DNA of 64,000 nt, taken from assembly GCA_017794825.1 (NCBI GenBank), contig CP051237.1, forward strand, positions 4,358,501 through 4,422,500. Reading direction: 5' to 3'. Of this stretch, positions 17,333 to 25,114 are shown in pieces. Below the pieces are notes generated by a model. It saw only the letters and a program-made list of their open reading frames with translations, was not told the origin of the DNA and searched no databases. The position numbers and the translations under genes were made by a program. Every line of letters starts with the position of its first letter. Position 1 is the stretch's first letter. The stretch is from Pararhizobium sp. (GTDB lineage: Bacteria; Pseudomonadota; Alphaproteobacteria; Rhizobiales; Rhizobiaceae).

Positions 17333-17361
17333 TTGACAGCATACCAACCGGTCGGTATTTT
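17333..17361 (+). promoter_or_regulatory. Promoter with embedded TetR-type operator
   Basis: TTGACA at 17333-17338 and TATTTT at 17356-17361 are 17 bases apart. The spacer and -10 are covered by ATACCAACCGGTCGGTAT (17341-17358), an 18-base palindrome with one mismatched pair, of the ATACCnACCGGTnGGTAT form bound by many TetR repressors. It lies 36 bases ahead of the VOC gene, so it should repress the VOC/SRPBCC operon. No TetR gene is adjacent; the nearest one in the window is at 41.6 kb. Confidence 0.7.
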
Positions 17362-17397
17362 TTGATGAGCATCTCAACCCCGAGGAGGAAATCGAGC

Positions 17398-17877
17398 ATG
17401 GCTGACATTGTGACCTGCATATGGTTTGACCATGGAGAGGCGCGCAAGGCCGCGGAATTTTACGCCGCAACGTTTCCCGACAGCCATGTTGGGCGGGTCA
17501 ACTCGGCGCCCGCGGATTTCCCGGGCGGGAGGCAAGGCAGTGAACTTACGGTCGAGTTTACCGTTCTGGGGCGGCGAATTGTCGGCCTGAACGGAGGTCC
17601 CCTGTTCAAGCCGAATGAGGCGGTAAGCTTCATGGTCGTTACCGAAAACCAGGAAGAGACTAATCGCTACTGGAATGCGATTGTCGGCAACGGAGGCGAG
17701 GAGAGCGCCTGTGGCTGGTGCAAGGATCGCTGGGGTTTTTCCTGGCAAATCACACCGAAGCGTCTGCTCGACCTGACGACAAGCCAGGACGCAGAGGTGG
17801 CGAGGCGCGCTTTCGAGGCGATGATGACGATGAAGAAGGTCGATATCGCCGCTCTCGACGCCGCCGTGGCCGCCTGA
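17398..17877 (+). CDS. VOC-superfamily (PhnB/3-demethylubiquinone methyltransferase-like) protein
   Basis: 159 residues with the PhnB-type VOC fold: an N-terminal I-x-W-F-D-H-G-E-A-R-K-A-A-E-F-Y strand-helix, L-N-G-G-P-L-F-K-P-N-E-A-V-S-F-M-V strand, and the C-terminal block W-C-K-D-R-W-G-F-S-W-Q-I-T-P-K. Despite the database name, these proteins are not shown to methylate ubiquinone; they are metal-site or binding proteins of unknown reaction. Start follows GAGGAGGA. First gene of a three-gene operon with two SRPBCC proteins, a combination often seen in detoxification cassettes. Confidence 0.85.
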   Translation: MADIVTCIWFDHGEARKAAEFYAATFPDSHVGRVNSAPADFPGGRQGSELTVEFTVLGRRIVGLNGGPLFKPNEAVSFMVVTENQEETNRYWNAIVGNGGEESACGWCKDRWGFSWQITPKRLLDLTTSQDAEVARRAFEAMMTMKKVDIAALDAAVAA

Positions 17878-17926
17878 ACCGGCAGTCTCTGTTATATCCC
17901 CGAACATTTGTCACAGGAGATTTTTC

Positions 17927-18370
17927 ATGTCCGGCGTCGTCAAGCTGCACCGGGTCTTTGCCGCAAGCCCCGAAAAGCTCTACCGCGCATTCACCGAACC
18001 GGACGCCATCGCGAGTTGGCTGCCACCCTATGGGTTCCTCTGTACTGTGCACGAATTCGACGCACGGGAGGGCGGCAAGCATCGCATGTCTTTCCGAAAC
18101 TTTACAACCGGTGAAAGCCATTCCTTCGGCGGCGTCTACCTGAAAGCCGTTCCTGGCGAGACCCTTGTCTACACGGATGCGTTCGATGATCCGAACCTTC
18201 CGGGTGAAATGAAGATCACCGTCACGTTCAAGGCCGTTTCCGTGGGAACGGACATGACGGTGGTGCAGGAGAATATCCCGGATCTGATACCTGAAGAGGC
18301 TTGCTATCTGGGTTGGCAGGAGTCGCTTCAAAAGCTCACACGGCTCGTAGAGCCGGAAATTACCCAGTGA
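17927..18370 (+). CDS. SRPBCC (AHSA1-type) lipid/ligand-binding domain protein
   Basis: 147 residues forming one START-like helix-grip domain: H-R-V-F-A-A-S-P-E-K-L-Y-R-A-F-T-E-P at the N-terminus, G-G-x-H-R-M-S-F and the C-terminal G-W-Q-E-S-L-Q-K-L-T-R-L. The domain makes a hydrophobic pocket for small ligands. It lies 49 bases after the VOC gene and is followed by a second, diverged SRPBCC gene, so probably all three share one promoter. The exact ligand is unknown. Confidence 0.85.
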   Translation: MSGVVKLHRVFAASPEKLYRAFTEPDAIASWLPPYGFLCTVHEFDAREGGKHRMSFRNFTTGESHSFGGVYLKAVPGETLVYTDAFDDPNLPGEMKITVTFKAVSVGTDMTVVQENIPDLIPEEACYLGWQESLQKLTRLVEPEITQ

Positions 18371-18410
18371 CCCTGCCGCCGAAGACACATTTTACGAGGA
18401 TTTTGTAATT

Positions 18411-18824
18411 ATGAGCAACCAGCAGATCACGATCGAAACCAAGATAGCCGCGCCCGTGGAACGCGTCTGGCAGGCCTACACTACGCCCGCCGACATCACG
18501 CGCTGGAATTTCGCGTCCGATGACTGGTGTTGTCCAAGCGCTGAAGCCGATGTCCGGGTCGGCGGCAATTACAAGGCGCGCATGGAAGCCAGGGACGGGA
18601 GCTTCGGCTTTGATTTCGAGGCTGTTTACCAGGAAGTTGAGCCAGGCAAGACGCTTGCTTTTGAAATGCCGGATGGACGCAAGGTGCGCACGACCTTCGA
18701 AACAGCTGGCGGCGCTACCATCGTGAAAACCGTATTCGACGCCGAGACAGAGAACTCGTTGGAAATGCAGCGGGACGGGTGGCAGGCGATCCTCGACAAT
18801 TTCCGCCGGCATGTCGAGGCGTAG
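18411..18824 (+). CDS. SRPBCC (AHSA1-type) domain protein, second copy
   Basis: 137 residues, START-like fold: I-E-T-K-I-A-A-P-V-E-R-V-W-Q-A-Y-T-T-P at the N-terminus, W-N-F-A-S-D-D-W as in the AHSA1 group, and D-G-W-Q-A-I-L-D-N-F-R-R at the C-terminal helix. It resembles the preceding gene only at family level, so it is an old paralogue or separate acquisition. ATG at 18411 follows ACGAGGA. Its stop is 13 bases from the convergent XRE-cupin gene. Confidence 0.85.
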   Translation: MSNQQITIETKIAAPVERVWQAYTTPADITRWNFASDDWCCPSAEADVRVGGNYKARMEARDGSFGFDFEAVYQEVEPGKTLAFEMPDGRKVRTTFETAGGATIVKTVFDAETENSLEMQRDGWQAILDNFRRHVEA

Positions 18825-18837
18825 GAGCGCCTTCGCG

Positions 18838-19473
18838 TCAGCTGCCTGTCGAGTCGCCTTGACGCGCTTCAGGATTATCCTCCGCGAGTTCGGTGCAGAC
18901 GACGAGAATGCGCGACTCGCGGTCGAGGGCTGATGCATAGAGATGGCCGCGATTGCTGTCGAAATAGATGCTGTCTCCCTCTTCCAGCGTGATCGGATCC
19001 ATGCCTTCCAGATGAACGGTGACACGGCCGTCGAGCACCAGCAGAAATTCCTGGCCCGGATGGGTGACAAAGCGGTCGATGCGGGTTTTCTCGTGCGGCT
19101 TGACGCTGCCCATGATCGGCGTCATCGCCTTGCGCCACACTTCCGGAAACAGCATTTCATAGCGATAGTTGCTGGTCTCGTGCAGCCGATAATCTCCCTT
19201 GCGGGCGACGGAAAGTCCGCCCGGCGCAAAACGTTCTCCCTCCTCGGTGAAGAGTTCGGCGATATCCACGCCGAGGCCATCTGCAAGCTGGCTGAACCGG
19301 TCGTAGGTTAACGCCATGACACCGCGTTCAACCTTTGATACGGTCGATATCGCCAGTCCGGACTGCCGGGCGACATCGGCGAGCGTCATGCCCTTGCCAT
19401 GTCGTATCTGTCTGAGCCTTTCGCCCATTTGGGCGCGGCGTTGTCTGGTGTCGGCCTCGATGATTGCCTCCAT
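18838..19473 (-). CDS. XRE-family regulator with C-terminal cupin domain
   Basis: 211 residues. Residues about 16-75 form an HTH_3 domain (G-M-T-L-A-D-V-A-R-Q-S-G-L-A-I-S-T-V-S-K-V-E-R-G). The second half is a double-stranded beta-helix cupin with P-G-Q-E-F-L-L-V-L-D-G-R-V-T-V-H-L and L-E-E-G-D-S-I-Y-F-D-S motifs, which senses a small molecule. This class regulates amine and amino-acid catabolism (PuuR type). It is divergent from the DadA-like/TRAP cluster, with repeated GGAAAA elements between them, so it most likely controls that cluster. Start at 19473. Confidence 0.88.
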   Translation of the reverse strand: MEAIIEADTRQRRAQMGERLRQIRHGKGMTLADVARQSGLAISTVSKVERGVMALTYDRFSQLADGLGVDIAELFTEEGERFAPGGLSVARKGDYRLHETSNYRYEMLFPEVWRKAMTPIMGSVKPHEKTRIDRFVTHPGQEFLLVLDGRVTVHLEGMDPITLEEGDSIYFDSNRGHLYASALDRESRILVVCTELAEDNPEARQGDSTGS

Positions 19474-19529
19474 GCGCCGGATGTATCTTCTCTAGCGTGA
19501 CGCAGACGAAAGGTCCAGATTTTCGCATT

Positions 19530-19576
19530 GGAAAATTTGCTTGCCATATAGGAAAATCAAATTAGGATCGGAAAAA
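19530..19576 (+). promoter_or_regulatory. Repeated GGAAAA elements, probable XRE-cupin operator
   Basis: GGAAAAT occurs at 19530-19536 and 19551-19557, exactly 21 bases apart (two helical turns), with a third related GGAAAAA at 19570-19576. They lie in an AT-rich stretch between the divergent XRE-cupin gene and the oxidase gene. Spacing on one DNA face suggests cooperative binding by a dimer. Confidence 0.5.
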
Positions 19577-19594
19577 ATTCAGGGGAAGCGTGGC

Positions 19595-20737
19595 GTGGGT
19601 TCACGAGTGGATTCGACATACGATATCGCAGTTGTCGGCGCCGGCATTGCCGGCGCTTCGATCGCGTATGAACTGGCGAAATCGGCGCGCGTGCTGGTTC
19701 TGGAACGTGAAAGTCAGCCGGGTTACCACACGACCGGACGCTCTGCGGCGCTTTTTTCCGAAACCTACGGTCCCCCCGCCATCCAGGCTTTGACCCGGTT
19801 TTCCCGCTCCTTCTATGAAAATCCGCCTGAGGGCTTCACCGATACCGATCTATTGACGCCCCGCGGCGTTCTGTTCGTCGCGCGGCCGGATCAACAGGCA
19901 AGGCTCGAAGAAACCTGCCGCCTCCTGTCCGCCAGCGGCAGCGTGAGGCCGGTCGATCGCGCGGAAGCGCTGTCGCTCTGGCCCTTGCTGCGCGAAGACT
20001 ACCTCGCCGCCGCGATGATGGAGTCCGAAGCGCGCGACATCGACGTCAACGCCTTGCACCAGGGCTATCTTCGGGGCTTCCGAAAACAAGGCGGCGATCT
20101 TGTCTGCAACGCCGGTCTGCAAGGCCTCAGCCACAACGGACGGTGGACGCTCGAAACCGAAGCCGGAACGTTTTTCGCCGATATCGTCGTCAATGCGGCC
20201 GGGGCCTGGGTCGACGAAGTGGCTGCGCTCGCGGGCGTCGAGCCGATTGGCATCGTCCCCAAGCGACGCACCGCAATGGTCATCGACGCGCCGGCGGGAA
20301 CGGACGCCCATGAATGGCCGATGGTCGTCGACATAGACGAGGAGTTCTATCTCAAACCCGACGCCGGTCGGTTCCTGATTTCGCCGGCCGATGCGACGCC
20401 GACAGAGCCTTGCGACGTGCAGCCCGAGGAACTGGATGTTGCGATTTGTGTCGACCGGATCCAGCAGGCGTTCGATATCGAAGTCCGGCGGATCCACAAC
20501 AGCTGGGCGGGACTGCGCAGTTTCGTGGCGGACGGCGAGCCGGTTTGCGGTTTCGAACCGGACGGCAGGGGGTTCTTCTGGCTCGCGGGGCAGGGCGGCT
20601 ACGGCATTCAGTCGGCGCCGGGTCTGTCGCGATTCGCCGCCGCGCTTGTCAGGGGCGAAGACATACCGGCAGGTTTGACGTCCTATGGCATGTCGGCTCA
20701 CTCGCTGTCTCCCGACCGGTTGGGGCGAGCGGCATGA
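19595..20737 (+). CDS. DadA/glycine-oxidase-like FAD-dependent amine oxidoreductase
   Basis: About 380 residues. N-terminal FAD fold with V-V-G-A-G-I-A-G-A-S-I-A-Y-E-L and S-x-P-G-Y-H-T-T-G-R-S-A-A, then a DAO domain ending in G-L-R-S-F-V-A-D-G-E-P-V-C-G and W-L-A-G-Q-G-G-Y-G-I-Q, both typical of D-amino-acid dehydrogenase and related oxidases. It should oxidise an amino acid or secondary amine taken up by the TRAP transporter encoded downstream. The GTG at 19595 is chosen because it follows AGGGGAAG, while a longer frame from a TTG at 19541 would run through the operator repeats. Overlaps dctM by ATGA. Confidence 0.85.
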   Translation: MGSRVDSTYDIAVVGAGIAGASIAYELAKSARVLVLERESQPGYHTTGRSAALFSETYGPPAIQALTRFSRSFYENPPEGFTDTDLLTPRGVLFVARPDQQARLEETCRLLSASGSVRPVDRAEALSLWPLLREDYLAAAMMESEARDIDVNALHQGYLRGFRKQGGDLVCNAGLQGLSHNGRWTLETEAGTFFADIVVNAAGAWVDEVAALAGVEPIGIVPKRRTAMVIDAPAGTDAHEWPMVVDIDEEFYLKPDAGRFLISPADATPTEPCDVQPEELDVAICVDRIQQAFDIEVRRIHNSWAGLRSFVADGEPVCGFEPDGRGFFWLAGQGGYGIQSAPGLSRFAAALVRGEDIPAGLTSYGMSAHSLSPDRLGRAA

Positions 20738-22023
20738 TCTGGGTCGCGCCGGTCGTCGCTGTCGTATTGCTTCTGTCCGGTCTTGCGCTTGCCTATGTCA
20801 TTGGCGCAGCGAGCGTTCTCGCGTTTATCGCCACCGACAACAGCCGCTATCTCGCGATCCTGCCGCAACAGATCTTTTCCAAGATCGATGTCTTTGCGCT
20901 GATGGCGATGCCGCTCTTCATCCTGGCGGGAGAGATCATGAACCGGGCGGGCGTGACGCGCGCGCTGATCGACCTCTCCATGTCCCTTGTCGGCCGTCTC
21001 CGCGGCGGGCTCGGTCACGTCAACATCCTGACGAGCGTCTTTTTCGCCGGAATTTCAGGGTCGGCCGTCGCCGACGCCGCGGCGCTTTCGAACACCCTCG
21101 TCCCCGCCATGGAAGAGCGCGGCTACACGAAAACCTACGCCGGGGCGATCACTGCGGCATCGGCGATCATCGGCCCAATCGTTCCGCCGTCTATTATTTT
21201 GATCTTCTATGGCGCGTTGATGGAAACTTCGGTCTCGGCGCTGTTCATCGCGGGCATCGTGCCCGGCCTGGTGCTTGCGGCTGCGCTCTTCGCCGTCAAT
21301 GCCTGGTTTGCCTGGAAACACGATCACCCGCGTGCGGCCAAGGGCGAAACGCCAGCGCTTCTGCGCACTTTCATGGTGTCGCTTCCGGCGATCTGCCTGC
21401 CGCTGATCATCGTCGGCGGGATCGTTCTCGGCTGGATGACGCCGACCGAAGCCGCCGCCGTCGCGGTGATCGCGGCTCTTGCCGCCGGGCAATTCTACAC
21501 GGGACTGACGGTGGAAGGGATTGTCGAAAGCCTGAAGCGAACCGCGATCCTGACCGGATCGATCTTCATGATCCTGACTGCGGTCGCCGCGCTCGGTCAC
21601 CTGGCCGCGCTGGAGCGGATCCCGGAAGCTATTTCCGCGATGGTCGCCGATCTCGGTCTCGGCCCGCTGGAATACATGATCGCGATGAACGTGGTCTTTA
21701 TTTTGGCCGGCATGGTGCTCGACATACCGGTGGCGCTGGCTTTGCTCGTGCCGCTCATGGCGCCGGTGGCCCTTGCCCAGGGCGTCGATCCCGTTCACCT
21801 GGGAATTGTTATCTGCTTCAATCTTTGTATCGGGCTGGTGTCGCCGCCGCTTGGCGGCTGTCTGCTCGTTGTGTCGGCGGTCAGCAAGGTCAATTACTGG
21901 GCTCTTGCGAGAGCGGTGCTGCCTTTCGTTGTGGTGGAAATAGGGGTTCTGGCGCTGCTCGTCGCCGTGCCGGAGATCAGCCTGGCGCTGCCGCGCGCCA
22001 TGGATTTGGTGGGAGGAGGCTGA
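20734..22023 (+). CDS. dctM: TRAP transporter large permease (DctM family)
   Basis: 429 residues with 11-12 predicted helices, the family blocks F-S-K-I-D-V-F-A-L-M-A-M-P-L-F-I-L-A-G near residue 45, F-F-A-G-I-S-G-S-A-V-A-D and G-P-I-V-P-P-S-I. It is the ion-coupled channel subunit of a tripartite uptake system. ATG at 20734 overlaps the oxidase stop. The order here is M-P-Q instead of the common P-Q-M, so the permease follows an enzyme gene directly. Together with dctP and dctQ it makes a complete transporter. Confidence 0.92.
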   Translation: MIWVAPVVAVVLLLSGLALAYVIGAASVLAFIATDNSRYLAILPQQIFSKIDVFALMAMPLFILAGEIMNRAGVTRALIDLSMSLVGRLRGGLGHVNILTSVFFAGISGSAVADAAALSNTLVPAMEERGYTKTYAGAITAASAIIGPIVPPSIILIFYGALMETSVSALFIAGIVPGLVLAAALFAVNAWFAWKHDHPRAAKGETPALLRTFMVSLPAICLPLIIVGGIVLGWMTPTEAAAVAVIAALAAGQFYTGLTVEGIVESLKRTAILTGSIFMILTAVAALGHLAALERIPEAISAMVADLGLGPLEYMIAMNVVFILAGMVLDIPVALALLVPLMAPVALAQGVDPVHLGIVICFNLCIGLVSPPLGGCLLVVSAVSKVNYWALARAVLPFVVVEIGVLALLVAVPEISLALPRAMDLVGGG

Positions 22024-22063
22024 CGCCCGAAGGGCGAGCCTGTCAAAACAAAGGAGAATGGAA

Positions 22064-23044
22064 ATGAAATACGCATCTCTTGCAACGTCGGCCCTTTTCG
22101 GGCTGGCCTTGACGGTCGGTCAGGCGATGGCGGCGGATACCGTCAAGGTGGCGCTGGACAGCCCGCCCGATTTGGAACAGTCGGGAAGTTATGTCTGGGC
22201 GCATACTTTCGTGACTTATCTGAACGAGCACGGAATGACAGCCGAGGAATACCAGCGTGGCGCGCTCGGCGGAGACGACGAGCTGCTCGACCAGGTCTCG
22301 CAAGGCCTCGTCGAAGTCGCGATGGCGCCGGTCAAGTCGGCCGGGGGGCTCGAAAGTCTGATTTTCGGCCTTTATCTGCCTTACTTCTTCACGGATATGG
22401 GTGAAGTCGACACCGCCCTTTATGACGGCGGCATGCTGGCGAAGATCAATGAAGGCACCACGCCGAAGGGCGTCAGGGTTCTCGCCGTCGACAGCGTCGG
22501 CGTCGGAACGGGCATCTTCAACACCAAGCATCCGGTCAACAAAATGGCCGATCTTGGAGATCTGCGCATGCGTGCGCTCGACGAAACCCAGATCGACCTG
22601 TTCGAAGCCTGGGGCTCCACGGGAACCGTCGTCAGCTGGGCCGAAGTGCCGAACGCGCTACAGACCGGTGTGGCCGACGGGTATCTCAACCCGCCCTTCG
22701 TGCCGCTGATGTTCGGCCACACGGACTTCATCAAATACTACACCGACGCCAACATCTCGCAATCGGTCCGCATCGCGATCGCGTCGGAAGACTGGTATGA
22801 GGGTCTGAGCGACGAAGAGCGCAAGACCGTCGATGACGCTGTAGCGGCGGCCGACAAGGCCAACCGCGACTGGCTGAGCGGCCGGTCCGGAATTCTCGGC
22901 AAACTGCGCGAGGCCGGCGTCGAAGTCGTGGAACTGACCGATGAAGCGCGCGACGAATTCGTCAAGGCGTCGGAAGCGATCTACAAGGACGGCCAGCTCA
23001 CTGCCGAGCAGATCGACGCCTGGACCAAGGCAAAGTCGAAGTAA
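22064..23044 (+). CDS. dctP: TRAP transporter substrate-binding protein (DctP family)
   Basis: 326 residues. A signal peptide (M-K-Y-A-S-L start, A-M-A-A cleavage near 23) precedes a DctP domain with the D-L-R-M-R-A-L-D block carrying the conserved Arg that binds a carboxylate, and the W-A-E-V-P-N-A-L-Q-T-G-V-A-D-G motif. The ATG at 22064 is seven bases after AAGGAG; an ATG at 22058 is only one base from it, too close. The ligand is an organic acid, probably an amino or N-substituted one given the enzymes encoded around it. Confidence 0.9.
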   Translation: MKYASLATSALFGLALTVGQAMAADTVKVALDSPPDLEQSGSYVWAHTFVTYLNEHGMTAEEYQRGALGGDDELLDQVSQGLVEVAMAPVKSAGGLESLIFGLYLPYFFTDMGEVDTALYDGGMLAKINEGTTPKGVRVLAVDSVGVGTGIFNTKHPVNKMADLGDLRMRALDETQIDLFEAWGSTGTVVSWAEVPNALQTGVADGYLNPPFVPLMFGHTDFIKYYTDANISQSVRIAIASEDWYEGLSDEERKTVDDAVAAADKANRDWLSGRSGILGKLREAGVEVVELTDEARDEFVKASEAIYKDGQLTAEQIDAWTKAKSK

Positions 23045-23064
23045 GCGACGTCGGGAACCGGGCG

Positions 23065-23592
23065 ATGCGCTCAGCGGCGGAAATCGTCGACAGGATATCG
23101 TCGACCTTGAATGGCGTCGCCCTGACCGGGGCGGCCCTGGCGATTGTCGTCATGGTCGCCTCCGCGGGGTTTCAGGTGATCGCCCGGTACATTTTCGACG
23201 CTCCGCCGATCTGGACCGAGGAAACGGCCCGCTATGCGATGGTCTGGGCCGGACTTCTCGGCGCATCTGCTGCGTTTCGCATGAAACAGGATCCGACCCT
23301 GTTTCCCGACATGGTCAAGCGCGAAGGCGAGCGCGGTCTCGCCCTCGCCATGGTTCGCGCCGCCGGCGTTTTCATCTTCGTCACGCCGATCCTTTATTAC
23401 TCCTTCTTCGGTCGCAACATGGATATCGCTCGGGGATTTCTTGCGCGCACGCTCGGCAGGGAAGCCGAGATGCTGGGCGTGCCGATGGTGTTTTTCACAG
23501 CGGCGATCCCCATAGCCTTCGCCATTATCATTATTCACGTGATCGCCGATGTACTCGTTCGCCTGAGCAGGGTTTACGCGGCGAGCGAGTGA
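23065..23592 (+). CDS. dctQ: TRAP transporter small permease (DctQ family)
   Basis: 175 residues with four predicted helices and the DctQ signature V-I-A-R-Y-I-F-D-A-P-P-I-W-T-E-E-T-A-R-Y-A-M-V-W at residues 37-60. It pairs with DctM to form the membrane part. It starts 20 bases after dctP, with a weak ribosome binding site, and is followed by a hairpin and the M81 peptidase gene. Confidence 0.9.
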   Translation: MRSAAEIVDRISSTLNGVALTGAALAIVVMVASAGFQVIARYIFDAPPIWTEETARYAMVWAGLLGASAAFRMKQDPTLFPDMVKREGERGLALAMVRAAGVFIFVTPILYYSFFGRNMDIARGFLARTLGREAEMLGVPMVFFTAAIPIAFAIIIIHVIADVLVRLSRVYAASE

Positions 23593-23609
23593 AACTCATG
23601 TCCATTCGA

Positions 23610-23631
23610 AGCGAGAGAGATAGTTCTCGCT
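23610..23631 (+). other. Hairpin between dctQ and the M81 peptidase gene
   Basis: AGCGAGA (23610-23616) and TCTCGCT (23625-23631) form a perfect 7-bp stem with an 8-base loop, followed by TGTTTC. It may attenuate or process the transcript between the transport and enzyme halves of the cluster. Weak as a terminator because the T-run is short. Confidence 0.4.
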
Positions 23632-23662
23632 GTTTCAATCTGCGCATTCAGGAGCTGCCAGC

Positions 23663-25114
23663 ATGAAAGTATTCATTGGAGGCATTGCGACGGAGACAAA
23701 CTCCTTCGCGCCTCTGCCAACAGGTCTGATCAGTTTCGAAGAAGGCATGATCGCCCATGGCGACGCGACCGCGAAACAGGCCGAGCCGTTCAGCGCGCCG
23801 CTTCACATCTGGCGTCGCATGGCGGAGGCCGCCGGTCACGAGGTGATAGAAGGCCTCTTCGCCTACGCCCAGCCGGGCGGGCCGACCGTCAAGCCGGTCT
23901 ATGAGGACCTGCGCGACGAATTGCTGCAGAACCTGAAGGACGCAGGCGAGGTCGACGTCGTCCTGTTCGGCATGCACGGCGCGATGATCGCCGACGGTTA
24001 TGATGATTGCGAGGGCGACATCATCACCCGCGCGCGCCTGATTTGCGGCGAGAAAACAATCATCGGCGCCGAACTCGACCCGCATTGTCACCTGACGGAA
24101 GCAATGCTCGAAAACGCCAATCTCCTTGTCTGCTTCAAGGAGTATCCCCATACGGACATTCCGGAGCGCGCCGAAGAGCTGTTCGCGCTCGCGGTTTCGG
24201 CCGCGGAAGGCAAGACGAAACCGGTCATGGCGGAATTCGACTGCCGCATGATCTGCGCCTATCACACGCCGCGCGAACCGATGCGCGGCTTCGTCGACGC
24301 GATGTCTGCGGCCGAAGGCAAGGACGGCATCCTGTCGTTGTCGCTTGCCCACGGTTTTCCATGGGGCGACAGTCCGCGCGTCGGAACGCGCATGGTCGCC
24401 ATTGCCGACGGGGATGCGGCGCTGGCGCAGCGCACGGCCGAGACATTCGGCCGAAAACTCTTCGACATGCGGTGGGATCTCAAGCGCGACTATCCCGATC
24501 TCAACGAAGCCCTTGATCAGGCGCAGAAGCTTGAAGGACCTGTGGTGCTTGCCGACACCGCCGACAATCCGGGCGGCGGCGCTTCCAGCGACGCCACTTT
24601 CATGCTGGCGGAAGTACTGCGCCGCGGTTTGACCAATGTCGCAATGGGCCTGTTCTGGGACCCGATTGTCGTGCGCATATGCCGCGAGGCGGGCGAGGGC
24701 GCCGAACTGGATCTGCGGCTTGGCGGCAAATGCAGTCCAATGTCTGGCGATCCTGTGGATATCAGGGCGAAGGTCATGGCGATTCGCGACGATGTCCAGC
24801 AGCATTTCGGACCGACGCCGTCGCCGATCGGCAACGCCGTGTGGCTCAGGAGCAATGGCGTCGATCTGATTGTCAACGATATCCGCACCCAGACTTTTCA
24901 CCCGGAAGCGTTTACTGCGATGGGCGTCGATCTCGCCGCCTGTCACATGGTGGTTGTGAAATCGTCGCAACACTTCTATGCCGGTTTCTCGCCGATCGCT
25001 TCAGAGGTAATCTATGTGGCGACTCCGGGCTCGATCACGCCCGATTTCACGATCATTCCCTACACGAAACGGGAACGGAATTACTGGCCAGTCGTCGAGG
25101 ATCTCGTATTATGA
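23663..25114 (+). CDS. M81-family (MlrC/microcystinase C-like) metallopeptidase
   Basis: 483 residues, normal for M81. The N-terminal M-K-V-F-I-G-G-I-A-T-E-T-N-S-F and the zinc-ligand blocks E-L-D-P-H-C-H and K-E-Y-P-H-T-D match MlrC, the enzyme that cleaves linear microcystin products at Adda. The MlrC C-terminal domain is also present (N-P-G-G-G-A-S-S-D-A-T). Most family members are not in microcystin producers or degraders and have no known substrate. Here it sits with a TRAP importer, an amine oxidase and an ornithine-cyclodeaminase homologue, so an amide or imide amino compound is a reasonable guess. Stop overlaps the next gene by ATGA. Confidence 0.88.
   Translation: MKVFIGGIATETNSFAPLPTGLISFEEGMIAHGDATAKQAEPFSAPLHIWRRMAEAAGHEVIEGLFAYAQPGGPTVKPVYEDLRDELLQNLKDAGEVDVVLFGMHGAMIADGYDDCEGDIITRARLICGEKTIIGAELDPHCHLTEAMLENANLLVCFKEYPHTDIPERAEELFALAVSAAEGKTKPVMAEFDCRMICAYHTPREPMRGFVDAMSAAEGKDGILSLSLAHGFPWGDSPRVGTRMVAIADGDAALAQRTAETFGRKLFDMRWDLKRDYPDLNEALDQAQKLEGPVVLADTADNPGGGASSDATFMLAEVLRRGLTNVAMGLFWDPIVVRICREAGEGAELDLRLGGKCSPMSGDPVDIRAKVMAIRDDVQQHFGPTPSPIGNAVWLRSNGVDLIVNDIRTQTFHPEAFTAMGVDLAACHMVVVKSSQHFYAGFSPIASEVIYVATPGSITPDFTIIPYTKRERNYWPVVEDLVL

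Noticed and set aside
20314..22067. Overlapping plus-strand frames around dctM, extended to the left and in the neighbouring frame
   Set aside because: The left part is the out-of-frame end of the oxidase gene; dctM begins at the ATG at 20734. The other frame is Arg-rich without membrane segments.
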